In this document: piece by piece, positions 8,554 to 17,544 of the stretch
How positions within the stretch are numbered: the first letter of the stretch is position 1
How the letters are laid out: each line of letters opens with the position of its first letter
Assembly: GCF_006376615.1 (NCBI RefSeq)
Contig: NZ_VEXQ01000027.1
Coordinates: 1-41,291 of the forward strand
Direction: 5' to 3'
Source: Buttiauxella sp. B2
Lineage (GTDB): Bacteria > Pseudomonadota > Gammaproteobacteria > Enterobacterales > Enterobacteriaceae
Length of the DNA: 41,291 bases
Program-made: the position numbers and the translations under genes
Notes under the pieces: model-generated
Seen by the model: only the letters and a program-made list of their open reading frames with translations
What the model was told of the DNA's origin: nothing
The model's database searches: none

Positions 8554-10067
8554 TACGCGGCCTCCTCGTTATACTGCAGGCGGAACTGATTAAGCACAGC
8601 GAACACGCGCAGCTGGTTGACATAATCCGGCGGGAACAGCACATCCAGGCGGTTCGGGTCGGTCGCATTACGTTCCACAATCAGGTACTTCTGGAAAAGA
8701 TCGAAGTTCTCCACAATGCCTTCACGTTCAAGGCTCCGATAAATAGCACTCAGCTCCCCTCTGATAACCGCAGGTGTGACAATGGCCTGCCCCGGACCAA
8801 AACGCGTACCGTCGTTCGCCAGTTTGTGGCGCCCGTATTTACTCGTAATCACCGATTTCAGACGACGCAGTACATATGCGCTGGTATGCAGCGTTTCGCT
8901 GTCCAGATAGCTGTTATCAGCAACGCCATAGGCATTCGTTTTATACGTGGTGATATCACGTTGAATACGCAAAATGCCCGTTTCGGTGTAAGCCGTGGCG
9001 ATCCCATGCGTCAGAAGGGACTGCTGTTCGGTGACGGTGAAACGTTTTCCGGTCGGCGCAGGTAATGCACCAGTCAATTCCCCGGTCTGAGTTGGGCGGG
9101 CGGGGTCAATACGTAAAAAGACGGCATCACGTGCCAGGCGATAACCCACCAGCTCATCAATGGGGGTCTGAATCGTGGTTTCATACCCGGCAACAGTAAT
9201 GTGCTGGTTATTCAGCAAATCACCAAAAGCCACAAGCTCGGACAGTGAACCTGTTTTCGCCGTATAAACATGACCGTAAAGCTGGCGAATGTAGCTCCAG
9301 CGGCCAGAACTGTCGTTCATTTCCGTCGCCATCATTTGTAATGACGCCGCATCGCTAAATGGCAGGCCAATATAATCAAAGGGCTCATCGCCCATTGCCG
9401 CAATGGTCTGTGACAAATCAGAATCACCAGCACCACCGGACATTTTCCCGATCTGAATACTGAGACCCGCAGGCGCACTTTCTCCACTGGCCGTGCCGTA
9501 ATAGTTCAGCGTCAGCGGCAGACTGTTTCCCACTGTGCCACCGTTCACTGCCGTCAGCGTAATGGTCCCTTGTGTGTCGCCACCAGAGGTCGCTACATAT
9601 GCCGCAGTGACAGGCAGATCGACATTTTTATTAATGGCTGCCATCAGAGATTGGACTACCTGCCGTCCAGTGTCATCTGTGGCCACAGTTGTTTGTACCC
9701 GGGTCGTTCCGATGTACAGATTAACCGAGCCGGCATCTGTTGCAGTACCTGTCACCGTCAACGTTCCACTTGCCACCTCACCGTTATCTTCCACGGCAAC
9801 AACCCAGAGTTCACCAAACGGATCAACCTGACGATAAGCAGCAACCATGCGGGCCAGTTGGCTCCCGCGTCCGGCCAGTTTCTTCGCCATGTCGGCGGAG
9901 GGCATGATGACCAGCTGATTAAGTGGAAGATCTGCATCAGATAGCGCCATGCCAATCAGCAGGGAAGGCGCACTGTCCTGAGCCGTGTTAGCAGCACTGT
10001 TATCCATTTCGGCATAAAACAGCGGCACCCGGTTTTCACCCGGAATGGTGTTGAAGCTTACGGTCAT
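8553..10067 (-). CDS. Contractile tail sheath protein (Mu gpL type)
   Basis: At 504 residues with an N-terminus MTVSFNTIPGENRVPLFYAE this is a clear Mu gpL-like sheath subunit. A beta-rich insertion (about residues 100-150, TLTVTGTATDAGSVNLYIGT) is followed by the sheath core and a conserved C-terminal region (FGPGQAIVTPAVIRGELSAI). It forms the contractile outer cylinder of the tail. Its presence shows that the virion is a myovirus even though the head genes are of HK97 type. Confidence 0.95.
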   Translation of the reverse strand: MTVSFNTIPGENRVPLFYAEMDNSAANTAQDSAPSLLIGMALSDADLPLNQLVIMPSADMAKKLAGRGSQLARMVAAYRQVDPFGELWVVAVEDNGEVASGTLTVTGTATDAGSVNLYIGTTRVQTTVATDDTGRQVVQSLMAAINKNVDLPVTAAYVATSGGDTQGTITLTAVNGGTVGNSLPLTLNYYGTASGESAPAGLSIQIGKMSGGAGDSDLSQTIAAMGDEPFDYIGLPFSDAASLQMMATEMNDSSGRWSYIRQLYGHVYTAKTGSLSELVAFGDLLNNQHITVAGYETTIQTPIDELVGYRLARDAVFLRIDPARPTQTGELTGALPAPTGKRFTVTEQQSLLTHGIATAYTETGILRIQRDITTYKTNAYGVADNSYLDSETLHTSAYVLRRLKSVITSKYGRHKLANDGTRFGPGQAIVTPAVIRGELSAIYRSLEREGIVENFDLFQKYLIVERNATDPNRLDVLFPPDYVNQLRVFAVLNQFRLQYNEEAA

Positions 10068-10231
10068 TTTTTACCTGCCTCTTTGTTTGAAAGTGGGAAT
10101 TTAACAACGTCCCCATCCGCAATACGGCGGTACCAGTAGGCGGATGGCTCAACATTTCTGCCTTCATCAGGCAATACATCACCGCGGGCGGGGTCCGGCA
10201 CGGACCGCCCTTTTTTAGGCTTAATAAACAT
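10064..10231 (-). CDS. Small tail-region protein, DUF2635 (Mu Gp38)
   Basis: This 55-residue gene starts MFIKPKKGRSVPDPARGDVL and continues with EPSAYWYRRIADGDVV, the signature of DUF2635/Mu gp38. It lies between the gp37-like gene and the sheath gene, as in Mu, and its TGA overlaps the sheath ATG. The exact role is unknown. Confidence 0.88.
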   Translation of the reverse strand: MFIKPKKGRSVPDPARGDVLPDEGRNVEPSAYWYRRIADGDVVKFPLSNKEAGKK

Positions 10232-10234
10232 GGG

Positions 10235-10795
10235 TTACTCGCTGAAGTTGATTTCGGTGTGGTGTTCAATAATCCCATCTGGCCCGTTGCCAGGTTCGAT
10301 GAAATCAACATCAATACTTATCGTTTTCAGCTCATCCAGAGCATCCAGATCGTCCTGCTGTCGCGTATCTTCTTCCGTGATTTCATACTTCACGGTGAAA
10401 TCGAACTGGTAGTAAAGTTCGTAACGATTAAGATCCAGCAACATGCCGCCAGCATAGTTAATTTCATGCGCCTGCGAGTCAGGCTCCCATCCCAGCAATG
10501 CCTTCCAGACCTCTGCCCGGACATCGTGAACGGCATCGTAAGATGCCCACTGACCTTTTTCGTCACGCTCATTACTCAGAACAACGATGACGGAAAACCC
10601 CTCCGTCAGATCCTGCCAGTAGTCAGTTTGCGATCTCTGCTCACCAACAACATCTTCTGCCGGTACCACATACGCTGCTGGCAACTTCATTTTTCCGGAT
10701 TCAGGGATCGCTTTAAACTGCGCAGCCCCTCCGATCCGATTTTCAAAACGCGGACAACGAGCACGCAAAGCAGCCACAATGGGAATGAGCTTCAT
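10235..10795 (-). CDS. Tail terminator-like protein (Mu Gp37/DUF1834-like)
   Basis: The 186-residue protein begins MKLIPIVAALRARCPRFENR and continues with the pattern PAAYVVPAEDV that is characteristic of the Mu Gp37-like tail terminator group. These proteins cap the growing tail tube and join it to the head. Its start touches the stop of the HK97 gp10-like gene at 10795. This is the junction where the HK97-type head module gives way to the Mu-type tail module. Confidence 0.8.
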   Translation of the reverse strand: MKLIPIVAALRARCPRFENRIGGAAQFKAIPESGKMKLPAAYVVPAEDVVGEQRSQTDYWQDLTEGFSVIVVLSNERDEKGQWASYDAVHDVRAEVWKALLGWEPDSQAHEINYAGGMLLDLNRYELYYQFDFTVKYEITEEDTRQQDDLDALDELKTISIDVDFIEPGNGPDGIIEHHTEINFSE

Positions 10796-11304
10796 TATTT
10801 TTTCCTCTTCTGGGGACGCAGAGATTTCCGCAGTTCACGGGACAGGATGTAGCGAGTCCAGCTGCGTCGACGTTCCAGTACCTCGGTCATATAGTTGTTG
10901 CGTGGCGCAATACGCCAGCCACGACCACCGGAAGCGCCCCGATGGTGCCCTTTTTTACGTTTCGCACCGCGTTTAACGCCATAGAACAGAAATGCCGGGT
11001 AAAATGCTCCGTTGATATGCCGGTTTCCCTCTCCATTTTTCTGGTTTGGTGCAATCTTCACCATCAGCCCTGCACGCCGCTTCGATGCTCGCGGGACGTA
11101 GTAGCCAATTGAGCGAGCCAGTTTCCCGGTTCGATAAGAGGGGTTTTCCCCTTCTTTCGATTTCCCCCTATTCATCACCAGCCGACGGGCGTCACGCATA
11201 TGAACCTGGCCGATTTTTACAAACGCACGCCGCAGCCGGGCACGGTTAAAAACCAGCTCATCCGGTTGCTCAAAATCAACGTGTAAAAAGGCTTTGCTCT
11301 GCAT
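10795..11304 (-). CDS. HK97 gp10-like head-tail / tail completion protein
   Basis: The 169-residue, strongly basic protein has many Lys/Arg residues (KRGAKRKKGHHRG, then LRKSLRPQKRKK at the C-terminus). It occupies the position of HK97 gp10-type tail completion proteins, between the head closure gene and the tail terminator. It overlaps the upstream adaptor gene by 29 bases. The family assignment is by position and general pattern. The unusually basic C-terminus may contact DNA. Confidence 0.65.
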   Translation of the reverse strand: MQSKAFLHVDFEQPDELVFNRARLRRAFVKIGQVHMRDARRLVMNRGKSKEGENPSYRTGKLARSIGYYVPRASKRRAGLMVKIAPNQKNGEGNRHINGAFYPAFLFYGVKRGAKRKKGHHRGASGGRGWRIAPRNNYMTEVLERRRSWTRYILSRELRKSLRPQKRKK

Positions 11305-11680
11305 TGTTTACGCCTCTGTCTGTTCCCAGCTCTTCACATTCCAGCAGCAGGAACCGGCGCTTACTGTTCAGGTCACGCACTCGCCTGACGCGATAGAGCT
11401 GTTCACCACAAACCACTTCATGATCGGCGGTGATCCCTTTGCGAAAGCGAAGGGTGAAATAGTGGGTTACCGTGGTTTCCGTTTGTACGGATCCCTGATA
11501 CGCCGCTGCTCCGGGCTGAGCTTTCTTCGCCCAGGTTTCAAACGAGTCCGGATATGTGGGCTCTACACCAAAATCATCGGACGGCTCGTCTACACGCCGT
11601 CGGATAGTCACACGCTGGTCCAGTTCACCAGGGTCGGGTAACAAATACGTGGCACTGGTCTGGCTCTGTCTGAGTTTCAT
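11276..11680 (-). CDS. Head closure / head-tail joining protein
   Basis: This 134-residue protein matches the Phage_H_T_join (SPP1 gp16/HK97 gp7-like) pattern: DPGELDQRVTIRRR near the N-terminus, FETWAKKAQPGAAAY in the middle and a beta-rich end. It seals the portal-connector complex after packaging. It overlaps the connector gene by 4 bases upstream. Confidence 0.85.
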   Translation of the reverse strand: MKLRQSQTSATYLLPDPGELDQRVTIRRRVDEPSDDFGVEPTYPDSFETWAKKAQPGAAAYQGSVQTETTVTHYFTLRFRKGITADHEVVCGEQLYRVRRVRDLNSKRRFLLLECEELGTDRGVNNAEQSLFTR

Positions 11681-12000
11681 AACGGGATGTACCGGTACGG
11701 GCCAACAAGCCAGTTAAAGCTCATCGGCAATTCAACTTTTTCCACTTCTGATACAGATGAGCGGTTCTCATAGAAATGCGTCACCAGCAGCAACATCCCC
11801 AATTTGATATCGTCAGGAAGGTGCAAACCATCCGTGTCGGTATCCGGAATATCGTCGTCGGTTGCATACAGCGTTCTGTTCAGAAAGGTTTCCGTGCGGG
11901 TTTGTACAGCATTGCCCAACAGTGTTAGCAGGGTATCTTCATCACTAAAATCATCATCCAGCCGTAACTGGCCTTTGATTTCTTTCAGCGTCAGCAACAT
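11677..12000 (-). CDS. Head-tail connector, HK97 gp6-like
   Basis: The 107-residue helical protein (MLLTLKEIKGQLRLDDDFSD, later LLLVTHFYENRSSV) is typical of HK97 gp6-like adaptor proteins (Phage_gp6/TIGR01560 type), which form the ring below the portal. A good ribosome site GGAGG lies 5 bases before the start, directly behind a 7-bp hairpin. Confidence 0.88.
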   Translation of the reverse strand: MLLTLKEIKGQLRLDDDFSDEDTLLTLLGNAVQTRTETFLNRTLYATDDDIPDTDTDGLHLPDDIKLGMLLLVTHFYENRSSVSEVEKVELPMSFNWLVGPYRYIPL

Positions 12001-12010
12001 AAATCCTCCG

Positions 12011-12052
12011 GTGCCCGCCGGATGACGGGCACAAAAAAACCGCTTACGCGGC
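12011..12052 (-). terminator. Terminator-like hairpins between capsid and connector genes
   Basis: Reading on the minus strand after the capsid stop, a short GC stem (CCGC-GTAA-GCGG, 12040-12051) is followed by seven Ts. It is followed by a second hairpin of 7 bp (GTGCCCG/CGGGCAC, 12011-12032) that ends just before the GGAGG of the connector gene. The first is a weak intrinsic terminator, the second a possible translational or processing element. Confidence 0.6.
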
Positions 12053-12078
12053 GTCAGTGTTCATTGCTGGATTGTCTG

Positions 12079-13308
12079 TTAGCTGCTGGCACTCCCTTTA
12101 CCCACCAGCGCCTTAATTGCAGAGGTATCTTCCAGAATACAATCAAAGCGGTGGAAGGCCAGGAATCCGGTCTGGTCAAATTCAGCATAGCGCTCAACCA
12201 GACGCTTCAGGATCATGTAGCGCACGCGACGGATAATGAAGCGATCGAAGTCACCGCAGTACATGAATTTCTTGCCCGCGCCGATGTCGTCAATTTCTTG
12301 ATCGATAACGTAAGGCGTATTCAGCACCGATGCAGGCGCTACGCCAACAATATCCGGCAGCCATAATGGACGGCCCTGGCTGTCAACGATTTCGCTGATG
12401 GATTTCAGCGTGTTGTCATTGAATGCCAGGCGGAATTTCGGCCCACGGCGGTACGCCGGATCAATGCTGTGCTTCAGTGCCAGAATTTCCTGCCATTTCA
12501 CTGCCGTTGCAGATGCTGTCGGTGTGGTTCCCGTGACAGATGCCGCCAGCCCTTTCGGCTGTTTTGGTGTGCCGGCGCCGGTACCCTGGATAAGATATCG
12601 GGCCTCACCACGACCAATTCGCTCAGCGATACGGCGTGACAAATACGCCTCCATATCAATGGCGCTGTCCTGCAGCAGTTCGTTCGACACGCGGATAATT
12701 TTGGACGTCATTTTTAATGCGCCCAGACTGTCCATCCCGAAGTCAGTATCTTCTTCGCCGGCTTCTTCATTTTCACCCAGTAACACGCCGACTTCAGCAG
12801 TGCCATCAGCCGTTGCCCATTCCATAGTGCGACCGTCTGAGGTCGTGAGGATCTGTGCCACGCCAGCAATACCACCGTAGGCTTTCATCTGCTCAACCAC
12901 TTTTGCCAGGAAGGTATCAGGCACGGTATAGCCGCCCTTTTCATCCGGCGCCACACCCTGAGCACGCAGTTCGCGAAGCTCTTTGCGTTCTTCTGAACTC
13001 AGTTCACTGGCGCCGTGGCGCATCCATTTGTCAAAAATCTGGAAGCGCTTTTCTTCCGGCTGATTGCCGTTTTCTTTATCCAGATTCTGGCGTTGCTCTT
13101 CTTTCTGATCGTCAATAAACGTCTGGTCGAGGTTGCGCAGCTCGTCTTCACGGGCAATTTGCGCATCAAGTTTATCCAGCTCGGCTCTTGCCTCATTCCA
13201 CTCGGTTCGTTGCTCCTCACTCCAGGAGCCGTCGCCAATTTTGTCGTGCAGGGCACGCATATCAGTGGCGATGGTGTTACGTTTTTGCTTCAGTTCATGC
13301 AATTTCAT
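12079..13308 (-). CDS. Major capsid protein, HK97 family
   Basis: The 409-residue protein has an N-terminal coiled-coil delta domain (about residues 1-115, rich in Glu/Lys/Arg/Gln). This domain acts as a scaffold and is normally removed by the prohead protease. The HK97 fold follows (DEKGGYTVPDTFLAKVVEQM onward, then RIIRVSNELLQDSA). HK97 itself cross-links subunits, but I cannot tell whether this one does. It is followed by terminator-like hairpins. Confidence 0.95.
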   Translation of the reverse strand: MKLHELKQKRNTIATDMRALHDKIGDGSWSEEQRTEWNEARAELDKLDAQIAREDELRNLDQTFIDDQKEEQRQNLDKENGNQPEEKRFQIFDKWMRHGASELSSEERKELRELRAQGVAPDEKGGYTVPDTFLAKVVEQMKAYGGIAGVAQILTTSDGRTMEWATADGTAEVGVLLGENEEAGEEDTDFGMDSLGALKMTSKIIRVSNELLQDSAIDMEAYLSRRIAERIGRGEARYLIQGTGAGTPKQPKGLAASVTGTTPTASATAVKWQEILALKHSIDPAYRRGPKFRLAFNDNTLKSISEIVDSQGRPLWLPDIVGVAPASVLNTPYVIDQEIDDIGAGKKFMYCGDFDRFIIRRVRYMILKRLVERYAEFDQTGFLAFHRFDCILEDTSAIKALVGKGSASS

Positions 13309-13317
13309 GTTTTTTCC

Positions 13318-13917
13318 TTACGCATTCAGAAGGGTCAGCAGGCGCTCACGCGCCATTCGTTGGTTAATGGCGTTCTTAAGCGCGCCGCTGTCTCGCGCTT
13401 CCTGCCAGGCTTTCATTGAACGGACGCTGGAGTCAGCTTCCTGATAAGCCGGATACGTCACTGGGCTCACGTCGTAGAGGCGAGAAAATCGAGATATCTC
13501 CCTGATAACGATGCCTTCCTCGTCCTCGTACCAGTTTTCACCATCCCGGGCGACCTGGAACGCAAACGAGGACTGACTGATGTCCCCGCGCATCATGGGG
13601 GCGATCACCAGATCCCGGATTGTTTGCGTATCAGGAGCAGTGATGTTGTATTGCAGCCCTCGCTCATCAACACTCAGTGCCAGCGTTCCTGATGTACTGC
13701 GCCCGAGAATAAAGTTCGGATCATGGTTAAACAGGCCGCGCACATCATTGGTCAGCACATCGTCAAAGGAACCAGGTTTAATGATCTCGCGGAATCCCCA
13801 GAGCGGTTCGGAACGGGAGTTGAACACAGAGCCATAGCCGATGATTCTCGTCGGTTGTTCACTCTGTAACTCAGCCCGGACTTCACCGCTGTAACACCGC
13901 ATTTCGCGATCACTCAT
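13318..13917 (-). CDS. Prohead protease, HK97 (U35) family
   Basis: The 199-residue enzyme has the HK97 protease pattern: IIGYGSVFNSRSEPLWGFRE, then LFNHDPNFILGRSTSGTL with the conserved His, and a later SQSSFAFQV segment that carries the likely catalytic Ser. It cleaves the capsid delta domain and itself. I place the start at 13917, where ATG overlaps the portal stop. A longer reading from 13965 would lie inside portal and has no family pattern. Confidence 0.9.
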   Translation of the reverse strand: MSDREMRCYSGEVRAELQSEQPTRIIGYGSVFNSRSEPLWGFREIIKPGSFDDVLTNDVRGLFNHDPNFILGRSTSGTLALSVDERGLQYNITAPDTQTIRDLVIAPMMRGDISQSSFAFQVARDGENWYEDEEGIVIREISRFSRLYDVSPVTYPAYQEADSSVRSMKAWQEARDSGALKNAINQRMARERLLTLLNA

Positions 13918-15127
13918 CGGTAATGTTCTCCTGTTCTGTTTTGGTTTTTGCCGGTTGTGAAGCATTGACGCTGACTAACATCTGATCCAGTCCGTCAACA
14001 GGGTTCATGTCTTCAAAAGCACGAACTTCATTACGACTCATCCAGCCATCGGTTATGGCGTAGTGATAGAACTCTGCTCGTTCTTTTGCAGTACCGCGCA
14101 GTAAACCGGCAAGGTTAAAGCGAACGTAGTACCCAGCCTGCCTTTCTGCACGCGTAAACAGACGACGATTGAGCTCCTGCTCCCAGTTAGTTACCCAGGG
14201 CATCATGGTGTAACGCACAAACTGGATGGCTTGCTCTGAGATGTTGGAGAACGTGGCTTTATCCAGGTCATTAATCATGTGCGCCGGAACGTTGAAAATA
14301 CCCGCTATCATTGAGCGATTCAGTTTCATCATATCGATGATCTGTGAATCAACAGGTGAAACAGTCAGTGCTTTGTAATCCAGTTGAGCGGGAAGCAGCA
14401 TGGTTTTATTTTCCTGCTGTCGTAAAGCTGCCGTAGCTTTCTGCCACTGCTTTTTCAGCCGTTCCCAGCTGTTGTCATTCAACTCATTTTTAACGGAAAT
14501 AATCCCTGCGGGTCGGGCGTTGCCATTGAAGAAACTGGAAGTGTACTTCTGCCCACTCATGCCCATTCCGATTGTTTCAGCATGCTGCATGACTGGACTG
14601 AGCCCCATTTTCTGATCATTACCTAAGGCACGAATGTGGATCATGTCATCCGGGCTGATGGCAAAACTGCCCTGTTCGTTATAGACGCCGTAGGTATAGC
14701 GTCCACCGGTATTCACCAGCGTGGTTTGCCACGGCATACAGGCATCCAGCCCACTCACCTCGCCGCGCCGGTTACGCAGGATGCGCGTATAACCATTGCC
14801 CCAGCCGAGGACATGCCGCTGTTTTAATTCCCGCCACTTGTAACTGGTTTGCCAGTCGTTAGGTTCATCGTGTACCAGGTAAAAAACAGGATGATCACTT
14901 GCAACCTCCACTGTTTTCCCGGTACGGCGCATGACGTGTAGCGGCATCTGCGCAACGTTTGAGGAGATGACGTAAATACAGGAGTAAACCGCCGCCAGCT
15001 TCATGGCTGTTTTTGGGCTGACGATAACGTCACTCTGGAAGATACCGTCGCTATCGGCGGCCTCAGCCGTCAAAGGAACCGCGGGATTCTCCAGTGAATT
15101 ACTTCTGAAAATGGCATCAATAAGCAT
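13910..15127 (-). CDS. Portal protein, HK97 family
   Basis: At 405 residues this is a typical HK97-type portal, with ETIGMGMSGQKYTSSFFNGN and GIFNVPAHMINDLDKATFSN as recognisable family segments. The dodecameric portal is the packaging and ejection channel. It is preceded by a small membrane protein gene whose stop overlaps its start and followed by the protease with an 8-base overlap, the canonical HK97 order. Confidence 0.95.
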   Translation of the reverse strand: MLIDAIFRSNSLENPAVPLTAEAADSDGIFQSDVIVSPKTAMKLAAVYSCIYVISSNVAQMPLHVMRRTGKTVEVASDHPVFYLVHDEPNDWQTSYKWRELKQRHVLGWGNGYTRILRNRRGEVSGLDACMPWQTTLVNTGGRYTYGVYNEQGSFAISPDDMIHIRALGNDQKMGLSPVMQHAETIGMGMSGQKYTSSFFNGNARPAGIISVKNELNDNSWERLKKQWQKATAALRQQENKTMLLPAQLDYKALTVSPVDSQIIDMMKLNRSMIAGIFNVPAHMINDLDKATFSNISEQAIQFVRYTMMPWVTNWEQELNRRLFTRAERQAGYYVRFNLAGLLRGTAKERAEFYHYAITDGWMSRNEVRAFEDMNPVDGLDQMLVSVNASQPAKTKTEQENITDE

Positions 15128-15278
15128 GTTTCGCCCTCCATGCCGCCATTAAGGCCCAGATCAACAGACCTGAACCGCCGGACATCAGCGCAACGGCTGT
15201 GCCATATTGCAGGTAAATACCCGCCATCAGCGCACCAAAGCCCACCAGCCCGGCAATATCGATAATCAGTGATTTCAC
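15117..15278 (-). CDS. Small membrane protein between terminase and portal (HK97 gp4-like position)
   Basis: A 53-codon frame starts with GTG at 15278, overlapping the terminase stop (GTGA), and ends inside the portal start. The product (VKSLIIDIAGLVGFGALMAG and so on) has two hydrophobic segments, about residues 4-21 and 27-46, and a basic end. HK97 and many relatives have an equally short gene in this place. The coupling at both ends supports it as real. The function is unknown. Confidence 0.72.
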   Translation of the reverse strand: MKSLIIDIAGLVGFGALMAGIYLQYGTAVALMSGGSGLLIWALMAAWRAKHAY

Positions 15279-17005
15279 AGGATTAACAGGTCCTCATCAG
15301 GGTCCAGATTAGAAAGGAAGTCTTTAGGTTCATTCAACATGGCACGACCGACGCCCATCATCAGACCCACGGCGCCATCAATTTTGTTCTCGTTACCCTC
15401 TTTAACTGGACGAACAATGTCATCACTGCCGGGAGGGTGACGCCCCACCACGTTGGCAATGCACCAGGTCAAAATCGGATTACCGTCATGATGAAAGCGA
15501 CCAGCGGCAAGTGCCGCCTCAATTTCACGCATGGGGTCGCTCATGTTGGTGAAGTTCTGGGTGATAGTTATCGGCTCCAGCCCCTCATCCATAAGCATGT
15601 GAGAGATAGAGACCGCACCATAGGGGTCGATCGGACATGAAGCGATTTTGACGCCAGCACGCAATGCCAGAATGGTTTCGAAAATGAGACGGTAATCAAC
15701 CTCCGCCCCATCGGTGGGGATCAGAACGCCCTGATTAACGAACGTCTGGTAACGCTCAGCAGTTCGCTTCAGTGCGGGATCGGTTGAATACACCGTATCT
15801 TCCGGTACCCAGAAGAAAGGGCTGACACAGTAAAAATGTTTAAGCCCATTAATCTCTCGACAGAACACAGGAATAACGGCGTTTAAATCGAGTTTCGAAG
15901 CAAGGTCAATCCCCAGATAACACTCATCATCCACAAAATCCGATAGTTTCAGCGTCTTGTCAGCGGCGGCAATCCACTTTTGCAGGTTGTAATAAGCCGC
16001 TTTAGCACTCACCCATTTATTGAAATGCTTGGTGAGTATTTTGTTGGTCTGGCTGGGTGTTGATATCGCCAACAATTGCTTGGCGCGAAGAAAGCCCTCT
16101 TTGAGTGAAACACCATAATTCGGGTTCGCTTTAATCAGCGCTTCTGGCTTCGTCCAGTCATCATCATCATCAAGAGTGAAGATGATCCCGAAGATGGCTT
16201 CGTTTTCCCCTCCTTCACGGATACGCTCCAGGATTTCGACCACCTGCGCACGCTTCTCATAACAAGGTGAAGCAATGTCATAGCCTGCTGTGGTGATGAT
16301 AAGCGTCATGGGTTGCTCGCGAGCACCCATACCTGTCGTCATCGTCGTGTAAAGCGCATCAGTCGGATGTTCGTGGTATTCATCAATAATTGCGCAGGAC
16401 GGTGAATCGCCATCACCCGGATCGCCAATGACCGGTGCAAATACTGAACCATCCGGGCGGGTCATTTTCTTGGCCCAGGGCTTTATGGAAAATGCCCGCC
16501 GCATCTCGGGCAGCTTCTTGACCATTTGCAAAGCCGGGGAAAATACCTTCCAGGCCTGTTTCTCCGTTGTCGCACCGCAATAAACTTCTGCACCGTGCTC
16601 ACCATCAGCACAAAACATATAGTTGCCTACTGCCGCGGCGATCGCTGACTTGCCGTTTTTCCTCGGGACCTCAATATAAATTTCGGTGAAACGGCGCAGG
16701 CCGCTGTCCTTTCGAACCCAGCCGAATGGCACACCAAGTGAGAATTTTTGCCAGGGTTCAAATGTGATACGGAGCTTTCGACGAGCCCACTCACCAGACG
16801 TGTGGGGCATTTTCTGGGAGAAACGGAGAAAACGTTCTGCCTTGTTCTTGTCAAAACGATACGGCCAGCCAGGATCTTTCGCCCGCTCAAGGTCATCAAG
16901 GTGACGCTGGCATGCCTGTCGTGCTAGCTGACAGGCCAGAATCTTTCCGCTCACTACGTCCCGCGCATACTGGTTCGCCGCATTGACGTTCGGATAGGTA
17001 GCCAT
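15275..17005 (-). CDS. Terminase large subunit (HK97/Terminase_1 type)
   Basis: The 576-residue packaging motor shows a Walker A motif (VPRKNGKSAIA, near residue 113), a Walker B plus catalytic Glu (CAIIDEYHEH, near residue 212), and C-terminal nuclease acidic residues (LGIDLASKLDLN near 368 and the late DGAVGLMMG). It cuts concatemers and pumps DNA through the portal with the small subunit. It starts exactly at the stop of the small subunit gene. Confidence 0.96.
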   Translation of the reverse strand: MATYPNVNAANQYARDVVSGKILACQLARQACQRHLDDLERAKDPGWPYRFDKNKAERFLRFSQKMPHTSGEWARRKLRITFEPWQKFSLGVPFGWVRKDSGLRRFTEIYIEVPRKNGKSAIAAAVGNYMFCADGEHGAEVYCGATTEKQAWKVFSPALQMVKKLPEMRRAFSIKPWAKKMTRPDGSVFAPVIGDPGDGDSPSCAIIDEYHEHPTDALYTTMTTGMGAREQPMTLIITTAGYDIASPCYEKRAQVVEILERIREGGENEAIFGIIFTLDDDDDWTKPEALIKANPNYGVSLKEGFLRAKQLLAISTPSQTNKILTKHFNKWVSAKAAYYNLQKWIAAADKTLKLSDFVDDECYLGIDLASKLDLNAVIPVFCREINGLKHFYCVSPFFWVPEDTVYSTDPALKRTAERYQTFVNQGVLIPTDGAEVDYRLIFETILALRAGVKIASCPIDPYGAVSISHMLMDEGLEPITITQNFTNMSDPMREIEAALAAGRFHHDGNPILTWCIANVVGRHPPGSDDIVRPVKEGNENKIDGAVGLMMGVGRAMLNEPKDFLSNLDPDEDLLIL

Positions 17006-17439
17006 CAGCCAAACTCATCAAATTCGTTCCCTTCATCTTCTGATTCTTTTCTGCCGCCAGTCATACGAACGCGGCTTAAAGGGTCAAGTCCCAGAAGTGA
17101 TCCCAGACGGGCAAGCTGTGAAACCGAATCGTTGCGGACGTTTACGGCGGGGTGTTTTTTCAGGCCCCCCATTTCGCTATCAACGGTAAGGCTTGTTACG
17201 AGAAGTTTTTCCGCCTCAAGCATTAAATGGAAAGCGTTGCAGTAGGCCAAAAGGATGGGAGCGTCTTCAAGTTCAAACAATCCGCGGTCGATTAATATTT
17301 TGCTCTGCGTTTTCCAGAGCTTTACTGCAACCTCGCTCATTAATTCATCTGGTGGTGCAATCCGGGTAAGTTTGCTTTTCTGCCCAACGGGTAAATTTGG
17401 CTTTCGGCCCCCACCGGACGATCTAATTCCTCCTGCCAT
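17005..17439 (-). CDS. Terminase small subunit, P27 family
   Basis: The 144-residue protein belongs to the P27-type small terminases (Terminase_4), with LWKTQSKILIDRGLFELEDA and a C-terminal SQLARLGSLLGLDPLSRVRM typical of this family. It recognises the packaging site. A strong GGAGGACGG precedes the ATG. The 105 bases upstream, between the HNH gene and this start, are the expected place of the packaging (cos) site. Confidence 0.9.
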   Translation of the reverse strand: MAGGIRSSGGGRKPNLPVGQKSKLTRIAPPDELMSEVAVKLWKTQSKILIDRGLFELEDAPILLAYCNAFHLMLEAEKLLVTSLTVDSEMGGLKKHPAVNVRNDSVSQLARLGSLLGLDPLSRVRMTGGRKESEDEGNEFDEFG

Positions 17440-17544
17440 TCACCGTCCTCCGATAGGCAAAACCTTTCCAAAAAAAATTTCTTATTTCGGGCATGTAAAA
17501 ATACGGCGGGGCGGGCAGTCCGGAAGGGCAAGGGCTGTAGGGAT
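17440..17544. other. Candidate packaging (cos) region between HNH and small terminase genes
   Basis: The stretch has no convincing gene. It holds a G/C-rich block (GGGGGGAGGG on the minus strand at its left border, and CGGACTGCCCGCCCCGCC) next to an AT-rich tract (AAATTTTTTTTGG). In HK97-type phages cos lies beside the HNH and small terminase genes. I cannot define cut positions from sequence alone, so this is inference from gene order. Confidence 0.35.

Noticed and set aside
12398-12880. 160-codon plus-strand frame opposite the capsid gene
   Set aside because: Antisense shadow of a conserved gene with no ribosome site and Ser/Pro-rich random composition.
17340-17531. 63-codon minus frame between HNH and small terminase
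   Set aside because: It overlaps the start of the small terminase in another frame and lacks a ribosome site; the stretch is more likely the packaging region.
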